Shown here: positions 49,789 through 57,955 of the stretch, in pieces | Layout of the letters: each line of letters starts with the position of its first letter | Numbering within the stretch: the first letter of the stretch is position 1 | From: Verrucomicrobiota bacterium | Lineage (GTDB): Bacteria > Verrucomicrobiota > Verrucomicrobiia > Opitutales > UBA953 | Assembly (NCBI GenBank): GCA_014193315.1 | Contig: BJHS01000006.1 | Location: 62,001 to 126,000, forward strand | Length of the DNA stretch: 64,000 bases | Direction of reading: 5' to 3' | Made by a program: the position numbers and the translations under genes | The notes under the pieces: model-generated | Seen by the model: the letters and a program-made list of their open reading frames with translations, nothing else | Told to the model about the DNA's origin: nothing | Database searches by the model: none

Positions 49789-49885
49789 GGGGGAAGTCCA
49801 GCGGAGGAAGCCACGGGGCGCAAGGACAAGCCTCCGGGGCGCCGTTTGACGTTGGAAAATCGGGTTTAACCGCCAGAACCTAGGT

Positions 49886-50290
49886 ATGCTGCAGGCCACC
49901 GTCGAGACCCGCGTCCGCTTCGCCGAGACCGACGCCATGGGCGTGACTTACCATGGCAACTACCTGCCGTGGTTTGAGATGGCCCGCGTGGCCTTGCTCG
50001 ATCAGCTCGGCACGCCCTACCGCCAGCTCGAGCAAGCGGGCTTCCTCCTGCCGGTACTCGAGACCGGCCTGACGTACCACCGCCCTTCCCGCTTCGACGA
50101 TCGGTTGCGCATCACGGTGACCTTGGCCGAAAAGCCTTTGGCGCGACTGAAGCTCACTTACAAGGTTGAGTGCGACGGCGAACTGCTCGTCGAAGGCTTC
50201 ACCCGCCACGCCTTCGTGAACCGGGAATTCAAGGCCGTCCGCCCGCCCCGGAACCTCGAGGCGGCCCTGCGCCAAGCCTTCGCCTCCTGA
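49886..50290 (+). CDS. Acyl-CoA thioesterase, YbgC/4-hydroxybenzoyl-CoA thioesterase family
   Basis: A 134-residue hot-dog-fold protein. The catalytic Asp is in RFAETDAMGVTYHGNYLPW, the YbgC/FadM-type motif. The remainder (YHRPSRFDDRLRITV, HAFVNREFKAVR) follows the family. Such enzymes cleave acyl-CoA or acyl-ACP, often near the Tol-Pal genes, which are not seen here. It starts the plus-strand run thioesterase to cupin. Confidence 0.9.
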   Translation: MLQATVETRVRFAETDAMGVTYHGNYLPWFEMARVALLDQLGTPYRQLEQAGFLLPVLETGLTYHRPSRFDDRLRITVTLAEKPLARLKLTYKVECDGELLVEGFTRHAFVNREFKAVRPPRNLEAALRQAFAS

Positions 50291-50293
50291 GCT

Positions 50294-50944
50294 ATGAAGA
50301 TTACCGCCTCCCCGCTCGGACCCTTCGAGACCAATGCCTACCTCGTCGTCGCCGAGAACGGCAAAGATTGCTGCGTCATCGACGCCCCCAAGGACGCCGG
50401 CCCGCTGCTGCTGGCGGAGATCAAGCGCCAGGGCCTCAACCTGACCCACCTGCTCATCACGCATGGGCATTGGGATCACATGTGCGATGGCCATCACTTC
50501 GCCGCCGCTGGCGCCCAGGTCATCGCGCACGCGGCCGACCAGCAGCTCATCGAGAACATCCAAGCCTGCCGCCACCGCTACCAGTCGATGATCCCCTCGC
50601 TCGCCGACGCCGACTTCCATTCCGTGAAAGTCGATCGCTGGGTGGACGACGGCGATGTCGTCGAGGCTTGCGGCTACCGATTCGAGATTCGCCACGTGCC
50701 GGGCCACTGCCCGGGCAGCATCCTCTTCTACGCCGCCGGCCAGAAGATCGCCTTCACCGGAGACGCTATCTTCAAGAGTTCCGTCGGCCGGACCGACCTC
50801 CCCAACGGGGACTGGAACCAGCTCCTGACCTCGATCCGTACCCGTATCTACACCCTCCCAGACGAGGTCGTGCTGCTCCCAGGGCATGGCGGCCAGACGA
50901 GCGTGGGCGTGGAGAAGCAGACCAACCCGTACGCCAAGCCCTAA
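50294..50944 (+). CDS. Metallo-beta-lactamase-fold hydrolase (glyoxalase II-like)
   Basis: A 216-residue MBL-fold enzyme beginning three bases after the thioesterase. The metal motif is THGHWDHMCD, with further ligands in VPGHCPGS, FTGDAIF and LLPGHG. The short form without the HAGH C-terminal domain matches YcbL-type glyoxalase II-like proteins. The presumed substrate is a thioester such as S-lactoylglutathione or a bacillithiol/CoA analogue. Confidence 0.9.
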   Translation: MKITASPLGPFETNAYLVVAENGKDCCVIDAPKDAGPLLLAEIKRQGLNLTHLLITHGHWDHMCDGHHFAAAGAQVIAHAADQQLIENIQACRHRYQSMIPSLADADFHSVKVDRWVDDGDVVEACGYRFEIRHVPGHCPGSILFYAAGQKIAFTGDAIFKSSVGRTDLPNGDWNQLLTSIRTRIYTLPDEVVLLPGHGGQTSVGVEKQTNPYAKP

Positions 50945-50951
50945 GCCGCCC

Positions 50952-51473
50952 TTGGCCCCCGTCCCCTGCCCTTACCTGCCTTCCTGCGGCCGGACGCTGT
51001 CTTGGCGCAATCTCGCAGCTTGGCGCGACGCCCAGGGGCCAGAGCTCTACCTCACCTGTCTCGAATACGGGCAGCAGCTCTGGCTCGACGGCTTGCCGGC
51101 CCGTGCGTTGCTCGCCGTGGATCGGGCGCTGTATTGCGACGTGGCCCCAGACCATGAGTCCGTGGTCGCCTACCCGCTCCCATACGCCGCCATCGGTTGG
51201 ATGGTCACCCAGCCCGCCGACGGCTTCACCGGTAACGCGCGGGTTCATTACCAGCACATCGCGGATCGGGTCCGGGGCGAACGGGCAGAACTCAAACGCT
51301 GGCGGGCATGGGCCGCGTGGGCAATCGTGCGGAAAGTCCGTCCGGACCTGCCAGAAGACCCCAAACATGCCGTGGTCGAACCAACGGCCTCCACGATTGC
51401 CGACGGGCTCACGACGCATGGGATCAAGGGCGAGACCGAGACCTGGCGAGGGGTGCTGGGTATCCACCCTTGA
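50952..51473 (+). CDS. Uncharacterised conserved-looking protein
   Basis: A 173-residue protein from a TTG at 50952, directly after the hydrolase stop. An ATG at 50886 in the same frame would overlap that gene by 59 bases and adds an Arg/Pro-rich segment, so I prefer the TTG. Features are PCPYLPSCGRTLSW at the start, a Tyr/Leu-rich helical middle (LYLTCLEYGQQLWLDGLPARALLAVD), here shown in parts LYLTCLEYGQQLW and GLPARALLAVD, and VHYQHIADRVRGERAE. No domain recognised. Confidence 0.7.
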   Translation: MAPVPCPYLPSCGRTLSWRNLAAWRDAQGPELYLTCLEYGQQLWLDGLPARALLAVDRALYCDVAPDHESVVAYPLPYAAIGWMVTQPADGFTGNARVHYQHIADRVRGERAELKRWRAWAAWAIVRKVRPDLPEDPKHAVVEPTASTIADGLTTHGIKGETETWRGVLGIHP

Positions 51474-51492
51474 ACTGACCCCGACGTTTCTC

Positions 51493-52137
51493 ATGAGCCT
51501 GCACGCCGACCACTCACAACGCATCGTCATCGAAGCGACCGCGCTCCTCGCCGGCGGTCGGGGCGAGAAAATTCTGGAAAGCCGTGACGCGGCCGAGCAC
51601 GGCCGCATCAACCTCTGTGCTCGGCCTGCGGGCGCGACGTGGGCTCACGCGGGCACCCGTCTACTGGAGTTACTCGTCGTCCGCGGTCACGTGCGCGTGA
51701 ACGGCGAGGAGCTCGGCCCGTCGTCCTACGCGCGGCTGGCGTCGGGTAGGCCGGCGACCCTGCGGACCGAGGCTGGCTGCGTGCTCTACCTTAACGAACG
51801 AAACCCGGCTGAACCCGCGACCGATTCCTTTGCGCTCCGCGGCGCGACCCTGAAGTGGCGACAAGGGATGGTCCCGGGACTCAAGGTCGCTTCGCTTCAT
51901 GAAGGACTGACCGGGCACACCGCGCTCGTCCACTGGGCCCCGGAGACGCGCTTCAACCCGCACACCCATGTCGGCGGAGAGGAGATCTTGGTCCTTGATG
52001 GCGTCTTCCGCGATGAACATGGGAGCTACCCCGTCGGCACATGGATCCGTAGCCCGCACCTGAGCAACCACCGTCCCTTCACGGGGCCGGAAGGCGCGAC
52101 CATCCTCGTCAAGGTCGGCCACTTGGACGTGGCCTGA
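51493..52137 (+). CDS. Cupin-domain protein, ChrR-like
   Basis: A 214-residue protein with two cupin-like halves. The C-terminal half has the metal-binding motif FNPHTHVGGEEILVLDGVF, as in the cupin domain of ChrR anti-sigma factors and of 2,4'-dihydroxyacetophenone dioxygenase relatives. The N-terminal zinc-binding anti-sigma domain of ChrR is missing, so it is not an anti-sigma factor by itself. It converges on a secreted-paralogue gene with three bases between stops. Confidence 0.85.
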   Translation: MSLHADHSQRIVIEATALLAGGRGEKILESRDAAEHGRINLCARPAGATWAHAGTRLLELLVVRGHVRVNGEELGPSSYARLASGRPATLRTEAGCVLYLNERNPAEPATDSFALRGATLKWRQGMVPGLKVASLHEGLTGHTALVHWAPETRFNPHTHVGGEEILVLDGVFRDEHGSYPVGTWIRSPHLSNHRPFTGPEGATILVKVGHLDVA

Positions 52138-52140
52138 CCG

Positions 52141-52833
52141 TCACTTCGACACGTCCAGAATCTCCGCCTCGAGCGAGATCAGACCCCGGGCGGCGTTAAG
52201 CCCAAAGGTTTCACTGACACCGGGCTTGGTGGTGACATTCTCGGTGAGGGTGACGACAACCGGCGGAGTGGGCACGTCGACGATGACCGCCTTGTGCAGC
52301 ACCAGTTCAACGGACTGACCGAGACGGGAGAGAGTAAGCGCTTCGCGCTTATCGTCGTAAGACTTCAACGTCCAGCCGTCGATCCGGCGTCCGAGCGGCA
52401 CCCACTGGCGCTTGCCTGCGGCGTCCTCGATCGAGAAGAGTTGGTCCTTGGTCAGCACGCTGTGGAAGAAAGGCATTTTGCTCTTGGCGCGAGGCGACGG
52501 GGCGGTGGGCGTCGCCGAGAATGCCGACGCCTCCGCAGTCGGAGGCTTTCGGTATTCCGAGATGGTCTCCAGCGTCAGCGTGCCATTCTTATTGAGCCTA
52601 GGGGTGAACGTGAAGACCACACCTTCTTCGGCCGAACCGACGGTGATGGTCGTCTGCTTGCCATCGATTGTGATGACCGTGGGCTCAGCATAGACTTCCG
52701 ACTTACCGTCCTTGTCGAGGCGCGTGAACGACGCCTTCACCTTCAGGTGGGTCGGCACCGGAGCCTCCTGGGCGGCGACGGCAACAGTCAGCAGCGCAAG
52801 GAGACAACGAACTATCATGGGGCGAAGAAACAT
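52141..52833 (-). CDS. Secreted protein, paralogue B of a tandem pair (secretin-like plus GspC-like modules)
   Basis: A 230-residue protein with a signal peptide (cleavage about AVAAQ). The N-terminal part (YAEPTVITIDGKQTTITVG, then VFTFTPRLNKNGTLTLE) resembles the short beta-segments seen in secretin-type domains. A Ser/Pro/Ala linker is followed by a module (FHSVLTKDQLFSIEDAAGK, QWVPLGRRIDGWTLKSYDDK, ALTLSRLGQSVELVLHKAV) reminiscent of the HR domain of GspC/PilP. The whole length aligns with the upstream neighbour. Either similarity is by eye only. An inner ATG at 52818 is also possible. Confidence 0.7.
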   Translation of the reverse strand: MFLRPMIVRCLLALLTVAVAAQEAPVPTHLKVKASFTRLDKDGKSEVYAEPTVITIDGKQTTITVGSAEEGVVFTFTPRLNKNGTLTLETISEYRKPPTAEASAFSATPTAPSPRAKSKMPFFHSVLTKDQLFSIEDAAGKRQWVPLGRRIDGWTLKSYDDKREALTLSRLGQSVELVLHKAVIVDVPTPPVVVTLTENVTTKPGVSETFGLNAARGLISLEAEILDVSK

Positions 52834-52842
52834 CAGGTCGGG

Positions 52843-53616
52843 TTACTTGGTCGGGAGCGGCGCACCCTTGAGCACCTCGACCGAGAGGGTGATGGTGGTG
52901 CCGTTGGCGCTACCGATGACGAAATTCTGGCCAGGTTGCACGGTCACGGTGCTGACGACATCGTTCGCCCCCGCCTCGACCACGGATTTATAAAGGGTCA
53001 ATTCCCGCAAGGCTTTCTCCTTCGCGATTGTGAGGACATGATGCTTCTCGTCATACGATTCGACGGCCCAGCCGGCGAAATTCTGGCCGACTTTCACCCA
53101 GCGGCGCGCCCCGGCGGCATCGGCCAATGAAAACAGGCCTTCGGACGGAAGCACCGAATGGAAGACCGGAACGCCATTGCCACCTGCGGTGCGCTCCCGG
53201 CCAGACCGACTGCGTCGCTCGCGCTCCTTGTCGCTAACGGCCTGGAGCTGGGCCTGGGCAAAGGCCGCCTTATCCTGGGCAGAAGTGGGCAGGGACGCGT
53301 GGAGGCTAACGCTGACCTCGCCCGTCGGCAGGACCGTGGGCGTGACGGTAAGTTCCAACTGCTGCGGAGGTGACGGTGGCTGACCCGGCAGCGGGGGCTT
53401 GGCGGGGCCGGTCATGGAGACCTTCCCTTCGGCGCCTGAGGTGACAAGGATCTGAGGGATGCTGAGTATGTCGCCGGGCTTGCCGTCGGGCCCAGCCGGG
53501 GCGGCCACAGTCGCCCTGATCTTCACCTGAGAAGGGGCGGCGGGCGGAGCGGCGGCATCCTGCCCCCAGACAATACCAGGCCAGACGGGAAGTAAGAGCA
53601 GGAAGAACTTACGCAT
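52843..53616 (-). CDS. Secreted protein, paralogue A of a tandem pair (secretin-like plus GspC-like modules)
   Basis: A 257-residue protein with a signal peptide (cleavage about VWGQ). It shares with the next gene the blocks IPQILVTSGAEGKVSM, TVTPTVLPTGEVSVSL, FHSVLPSEGLFSLADAAGAR, RWVKVGQNFAGWAVESYDEK and LRELTLYKS. A Pro-rich linker and a basic Arg/Glu segment (DKERERRSRSGRERT) lie between the halves. It follows the fabG-acpP-fabF group after a palindrome. Function unknown; an envelope or secretion-linked role is inference. Confidence 0.72.
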   Translation of the reverse strand: MRKFFLLLLPVWPGIVWGQDAAAPPAAPSQVKIRATVAAPAGPDGKPGDILSIPQILVTSGAEGKVSMTGPAKPPLPGQPPSPPQQLELTVTPTVLPTGEVSVSLHASLPTSAQDKAAFAQAQLQAVSDKERERRSRSGRERTAGGNGVPVFHSVLPSEGLFSLADAAGARRWVKVGQNFAGWAVESYDEKHHVLTIAKEKALRELTLYKSVVEAGANDVVSTVTVQPGQNFVIGSANGTTITLSVEVLKGAPLPTK

Positions 53617-53619
53617 GGT

Positions 53620-53641
53620 CAGGGTAACTAGTTAACCCCTG
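53620..53641. promoter_or_regulatory. Imperfect 22-bp palindrome upstream of the paralogue A start
   Basis: The segment is centred on the perfect 10-base palindrome TAACTAGTTA (53625-53634) and is flanked by CAGGG and CCCCTG arms. It ends three bases before the start codon of paralogue A on the minus strand. It could be an operator or a stem-loop covering the ribosome site. Confidence 0.4.
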
Positions 53642-53677
53642 AAACCGGTGCGAGTTCCAAGTCAGGCGCCGGGGGAC

Positions 53678-54931
53678 TCAAAGACGCTTAAAAACCAAGG
53701 AGGCGTTATGACCGCCAAAACCGAGGTTGTTCGAAATGGCCACCTTGACGTCGCGCTTCTTCGCCACATTCGGGGTGTAGTCGAGGTCGCAATCCGGATC
53801 CGGGTTCTCGTAATTGATAGTCGGAGGGATGACGCCGTGGTGGATGGCCAGGCAGCAGACCGCCGCCTCCACGCCGCCGGCGGCGCCCAGCAGGTGACCG
53901 GTCATCGACTTCGTCGAGGAGATCGAGATCTGGCGAGCCGCTTCGCCAAAAGTGCGCTTGATCGCGAGGGTCTCGCAACGGTCGTTGATCGGGGTCGAGG
54001 TACCGTGGGCGTTGATGTAATCGACCTCGGACTTCGCGACGCCCGCCTCAGCGAGGGCGCGGTTGAGGCAAAGGGCGAGGCCCTTGCCCTCCTGATCCTG
54101 CCCGGTGATGTGGTAGGCGTCGCAGGTCGCGCCATAGCCAACGAGTTCGCAATAGATACGAGCGCCACGGGCTTGCGCATGCTCCAAGGTCTCGATGACC
54201 AGGACGCCGGCGCCTTCGCCCATGACGAAGCCGTCGCGCAACTTATCGAACGGACGGGAAGCCTTCTCGGGCGTGTCATTGAAGTCCGTCGACATCGCCT
54301 TCATGTTACAGAAGCCGGCATAGCCGAGCCGCGTGATGGCGGCCTCGGAACCACCGGAAAGCATGATATCGGCGTGGCCGTCGCGGATATGGCGGAGGGC
54401 CTCCCCGAGCGCGTGGGAGCCGGAAGCGCAGGCGGAGACGACACCGAAGTTGACGGACTTGGCTTGAAACTCGATGGCGACCACCCCCGCGGCGATATTG
54501 GCGATGAGCGAAGGAATCGTGAACGGCGAAACGCGCGACGGTCCACGCTCGATAAGGACGCGCGCTTGATTTTCGATGGTCTCCATACCCCCGATTCCGG
54601 AGCCAATGATCACACCGAAGCGATCGGAGTCCACTTTGGTGACATCCAAGGCGGCGTCAGCGACCGCCATGTGCGAAGCGGCGACCGCATACTGGGTGTA
54701 ACGATCGTTACGCTTGGCCTCCTTGAGATCCATGTACTTACCCGGGTCGAAATCGCGGATCTCGGCACCGACCTTGGACGGGAAATCCGTCGGGTCAAAA
54801 CGGGTGACGTGCGAGATACCGGAGCGCCCTTTGATCAGGGCATCCCAGAACACGGCGGTATCCGGACCGAGCGCCGAAAGGCAACCGATGCCGGTGACGA
54901 CGACGCGACGGGGATTGTGGGCGGAGCTCAC
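53678..54931 (-). CDS. fabF: Beta-ketoacyl-ACP synthase II (FabF)
   Basis: FabF extends acyl-ACP with malonyl-ACP. The 417-residue protein has the Cys-His-His triad in VVSACASGSHALG, NAHGTSTPINDRCET and KSMTGHLLGAAG. The gatekeeper and closing residues (NNLGFGGHNASLVF) are normal. It is third in fabG-acpP-fabF with 30-base gaps. Confidence 0.96.
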   Translation of the reverse strand: MSSAHNPRRVVVTGIGCLSALGPDTAVFWDALIKGRSGISHVTRFDPTDFPSKVGAEIRDFDPGKYMDLKEAKRNDRYTQYAVAASHMAVADAALDVTKVDSDRFGVIIGSGIGGMETIENQARVLIERGPSRVSPFTIPSLIANIAAGVVAIEFQAKSVNFGVVSACASGSHALGEALRHIRDGHADIMLSGGSEAAITRLGYAGFCNMKAMSTDFNDTPEKASRPFDKLRDGFVMGEGAGVLVIETLEHAQARGARIYCELVGYGATCDAYHITGQDQEGKGLALCLNRALAEAGVAKSEVDYINAHGTSTPINDRCETLAIKRTFGEAARQISISSTKSMTGHLLGAAGGVEAAVCCLAIHHGVIPPTINYENPDPDCDLDYTPNVAKKRDVKVAISNNLGFGGHNASLVFKRL

Positions 54932-54961
54932 GAGGCGGGTCGAAGGTGGACCCGGACAGAG

Positions 54962-55207
54962 TTACTTGGTGGCGTTGGCCTTGATGTACTCGACGGCATC
55001 GCCGACGGTCTTCATCGAGGCAGCCTTGTCTTCCGGGATCGAGGCGATGCCGAACTCATCCTCGAAAGCCATGATCATTTCCACCAGGTCAAGGGAGTCG
55101 GCCTTGAGGTCGGTCTGGAAGCCGGCCGCAGGGGTGAGCTGCTCGAGGTTGACCCCGAGTTGCTTGACGATGATGTCCTTGACGCGCTGTTCGATATTTT
55201 CGGGCAT
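54962..55207 (-). CDS. acpP: Acyl carrier protein
   Basis: An 81-residue acidic ACP. The phosphopantetheine Ser is in LKADSLDLVEMIMAFED. It carries acyl chains for fatty acid and lipid A synthesis and is placed between fabG and fabF. Confidence 0.97.
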   Translation of the reverse strand: MPENIEQRVKDIIVKQLGVNLEQLTPAAGFQTDLKADSLDLVEMIMAFEDEFGIASIPEDKAASMKTVGDAVEYIKANATK

Positions 55208-55236
55208 AAGAAAGGGTTTTTGTTGGTTTCTGGGTG

Positions 55237-55980
55237 TCAGATAGCCATGCCACCGTCAACCGAAAAGACCTGCCCGGTGATATAGCCACCCTCTTCTGAG
55301 GCCAGGAAGTCGACCATGGCGGCAATGTCGTTGACCGAGCCGAAACGGCCCAGGGGGATGACCCCCAGGATCTTCTGTTTTATCTCCTCGGAAAGTTCCC
55401 CGGTCATGTCGGTCGTGATGAAGCCAGGCGCCACGGCGTTGGCGGTGATGCTCCGGCCGGCTAACTCGCGGGCCAGGGTCATGGTCAGGCCATGGAGACC
55501 GGCCTTGGCGGCGGCATAATTGGCCTGCCCAGCGTTGCCCTGCACCCCGGTGACCGAGGAGATGCTGATGATACGCCCCCAGCGCTTCTTGGTCATCGGC
55601 CGCACCAAGCCCTTGGTCCAGTAGAATGCAGAGGAAAGGTTGGTGGCGATGACGTCGTTCCAGTCCTGGTCGGACATCGCCATCACGAGTTTGTCGCGCG
55701 TGATACCGGCATTATTGACGAGAATCTCGACGGCGCCGAACTCGGCGATGATCTGCTCGCAGGCCTTGGCGACCGCCGCCGCGTCGGAAACGTCGACCGG
55801 GTAGGCCTTGGCCTTTTGCCCCTTGGCGACGATGTCGTTCGCGACCGCCACGCAGGTGTCGGACTTGGACACGCAGAGGACCGTATGGCCGTGGGCGGCA
55901 AGTCGTTCCGCGATGGCCTTGCCGATACCGCGACCGGCTCCGGTGACGAGGGCGACGCGAGGGCTGTGCGTGAGGTGCAT
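55237..55980 (-). CDS. fabG: 3-oxoacyl-ACP reductase FabG
   Basis: A 247-residue SDR that reduces 3-oxoacyl-ACP with NADPH. It has GAGRGIGKAIAERL at the N-terminus, NNAGITRD, SISSVTG, the Tyr/Lys pair in ANYAAAKAG, and IAPMVDFL-like tail replaced by IAAMVDFLASEEGGYITGQ. Genes fabD/fabH usually upstream are not here; a reductase gene precedes it instead. Confidence 0.95.
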   Translation of the reverse strand: MHLTHSPRVALVTGAGRGIGKAIAERLAAHGHTVLCVSKSDTCVAVANDIVAKGQKAKAYPVDVSDAAAVAKACEQIIAEFGAVEILVNNAGITRDKLVMAMSDQDWNDVIATNLSSAFYWTKGLVRPMTKKRWGRIISISSVTGVQGNAGQANYAAAKAGLHGLTMTLARELAGRSITANAVAPGFITTDMTGELSEEIKQKILGVIPLGRFGSVNDIAAMVDFLASEEGGYITGQVFSVDGGMAI

Positions 55981-56050
55981 CGGGGGAGATTTGTGGGTGG
56001 AAACGCCCCCTCTGGCAAGTGGCGAAAATGGCCGCCCGACCCCGCCCCGC

Positions 56051-57241
56051 TCAGTAGACGTCGCGCTGGTATCGGCCGTCCTTCTTGAACTGCTTCACCC
56101 ACTCGATAGCGGCCTCAGGCGTCAGGCCTCCCTGCTCGACCACCATCGCGTGGAGCGCGGCATCGACGTCCTTGGCCATGCGCTTGGCATCCCCGCAAAC
56201 GTAGAAATAAGCACCCCGCTGGATCCACCGCCAAAGCTCTGCGGCGTTCTCACGCATGCGGTCTTGCACGTAGACCTTGGTCGCCTGGTCGCGGGAGAAG
56301 GCCGTGTCGAGGCGGGTCAGCGTACCCGCCTTCAGGTAGGCCGCCCACTCGTCGGCGTAGAGGAAGTCATGATCCTTGCGCTGGTCACCGAAGAACAGCC
56401 AATTGGGTCCCTTCGCGCCGCGGGCGGCGCGATCCATGACGAAACTGCGGAACGGCGCGACGCCGGTACCTGGGCCGACCATGATGACCGGGGCGTTGTC
56501 GTCGGCCGGCAGGCCGAAGTGGGATTCGGCGACGAAGATCGGCAGGTCGGGCTCGTTCAGACGAGCGCGGTCGGCGAGGAAACTGGAGCAGACGCCCTCG
56601 CGGGCGCGACCGTTGGTCTCGTAACGCACGACCGCGACGGTCAAGTGAATCTCATCCGGGTACTTCGACGGGGCCGAGGAGATGGAATACAGGCGCGGCA
56701 TCAGCTTCCGCTGGAGCTCAACCCATTCCTGGGCGGACGGGCGGGCCGACGGAAACTCCTCGAACAGGTCGATGAATTCACGTTGCTCTAGCCAGGCCTT
56801 CTTCTTCTCTGGATCGACCTCGGCTAGACGGGCGGCCAGGGCCTCTTTCTGGGCAGGATCGGTCGCCCGTTCATGAAGGAGTTGGACGAACTTATAGGTC
56901 GGCCCGTTCAGCGCCACGCGCCGGGAAAGCGCCTCCCGCAGGGGAATCGCCGACGGGGCCTTGGGGATGGTGACGGCTTCATCGCCCGCGAAACCCGCGG
57001 CTCGCAGCAAGGCCGCGACGGCCGTGGGGTTATTGGTCGGGAAGACCCCAAGAGAATCCCCACACTTATAGGTCAAACCGCTCCCCTGAAGGGAGACCGA
57101 GAAATGCTGGGTATCCTTCTGGCTGGCGAGCGAACTGAGCCGACGACGATCGACCAGCGAGGCAGGGAAAGGGTTGTTCTTATCGAAGGCCACGGCGAAA
57201 AAAGGGATGTCCGCAGGATGGGCAGCCGATGGTATTGGCAA
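56051..57241 (-). CDS. CysJ-type FAD/NADPH reductase lacking the flavodoxin domain
   Basis: A 396-residue diflavin-reductase-like protein. It has FAD-binding (RLYSISSAPSKYPDEIHL) and NADPH-binding (MVGPGTGVAPFRSFVMDR, YVCGDAKRMAKDVDAAL) domains, with the connecting helical domain, and ends in YQRDVY as sulfite reductase flavoproteins do. The N-terminal FMN flavodoxin domain is absent. A TTG at 57241 and a GTG at 57190 are both possible starts. No sulfite reductase hemoprotein is adjacent. It probably passes electrons to an external flavodoxin or heme protein. Confidence 0.85.
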   Translation of the reverse strand: MPIPSAAHPADIPFFAVAFDKNNPFPASLVDRRRLSSLASQKDTQHFSVSLQGSGLTYKCGDSLGVFPTNNPTAVAALLRAAGFAGDEAVTIPKAPSAIPLREALSRRVALNGPTYKFVQLLHERATDPAQKEALAARLAEVDPEKKKAWLEQREFIDLFEEFPSARPSAQEWVELQRKLMPRLYSISSAPSKYPDEIHLTVAVVRYETNGRAREGVCSSFLADRARLNEPDLPIFVAESHFGLPADDNAPVIMVGPGTGVAPFRSFVMDRAARGAKGPNWLFFGDQRKDHDFLYADEWAAYLKAGTLTRLDTAFSRDQATKVYVQDRMRENAAELWRWIQRGAYFYVCGDAKRMAKDVDAALHAMVVEQGGLTPEAAIEWVKQFKKDGRYQRDVY

Positions 57242-57260
57242 CCTTCTTTTGAGCCGCGGG

Positions 57261-57941
57261 CTATTTCCAGACCTTCACCCAGTCCACCTCGACGTCATCC
57301 GGCAGCTTCGACGGGACGAGGTCCTTACGCTCGAAATCCGAGACCCAGTGGGCGAGATTCACATGCATCGCTTCCTTCACCTCGGGCTTGTCGAGTTTGT
57401 GAACGGCCCTGCCGTTGAAGTACCAGGTGTAGGCCTTCTCGGTCCAGAGGAAGCCGTAGGTATTGAACCCCTTCGACACCTGACCGGGCTTGAGGACGAG
57501 GTCCGTCTTCACTGGGCGAAGCTCCCGCACACCCTTGCTATCACCGACCTTGGCCCAGGGGACGAGTTTATCTTCCCCAAAACACTCGTAATAGAGCGTG
57601 GCCGCCGGCGGCTCAGCGGTAACCTTATTGCGCAACATAAAGCCGCCGTGATGCCCGCGCTGGGCGTTGAACCGGATGGAGGCCTCAAAGTAACCGAAGG
57701 CCTGGGTGAACTTATCGCGGGTACTCACCCCGGAGCCCTGCCAGCCATCGGGACGCTCGGTGAGCGCAATGACCAACTTGCCGGCCTTGAGCGAGATCGC
57801 CGCAGTCCCGCCCTCGAAGGTCCACTTGGCCGGGTCGAGGGCCGCGCCATCGAATTCCTCCGAGAAGGCCAGCTTTAGCTTGGACGTAGGGTCGGCCGCG
57901 ACAGCGACCAACGGCAGGATACAATAAATGAGGCGGCGCAT
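57261..57941 (-). CDS. Secreted GH16-fold protein with degenerate active site (copy 1)
   Basis: A 226-residue secreted protein (signal about 1-16) with the GH16 concanavalin-like beta-sandwich: LAFSEEFDGAALDPAKW at the start, GYFEASIRFN, FNTYGFLWTEKAYTWYFNGRAVH and a final VEVDWVKVW. The usual catalytic motif E-x-D-x-x-E is read as A114-T-L-Y-Y-E119 here, so the nucleophile Glu and the Asp are replaced. It may be a binding protein or a distant family with another mechanism. It follows its paralogue by 14 bases. Confidence 0.82.
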   Translation of the reverse strand: MRRLIYCILPLVAVAADPTSKLKLAFSEEFDGAALDPAKWTFEGGTAAISLKAGKLVIALTERPDGWQGSGVSTRDKFTQAFGYFEASIRFNAQRGHHGGFMLRNKVTAEPPAATLYYECFGEDKLVPWAKVGDSKGVRELRPVKTDLVLKPGQVSKGFNTYGFLWTEKAYTWYFNGRAVHKLDKPEVKEAMHVNLAHWVSDFERKDLVPSKLPDDVEVDWVKVWK

Positions 57942-57955
57942 GGCAAGGAAAGGGG

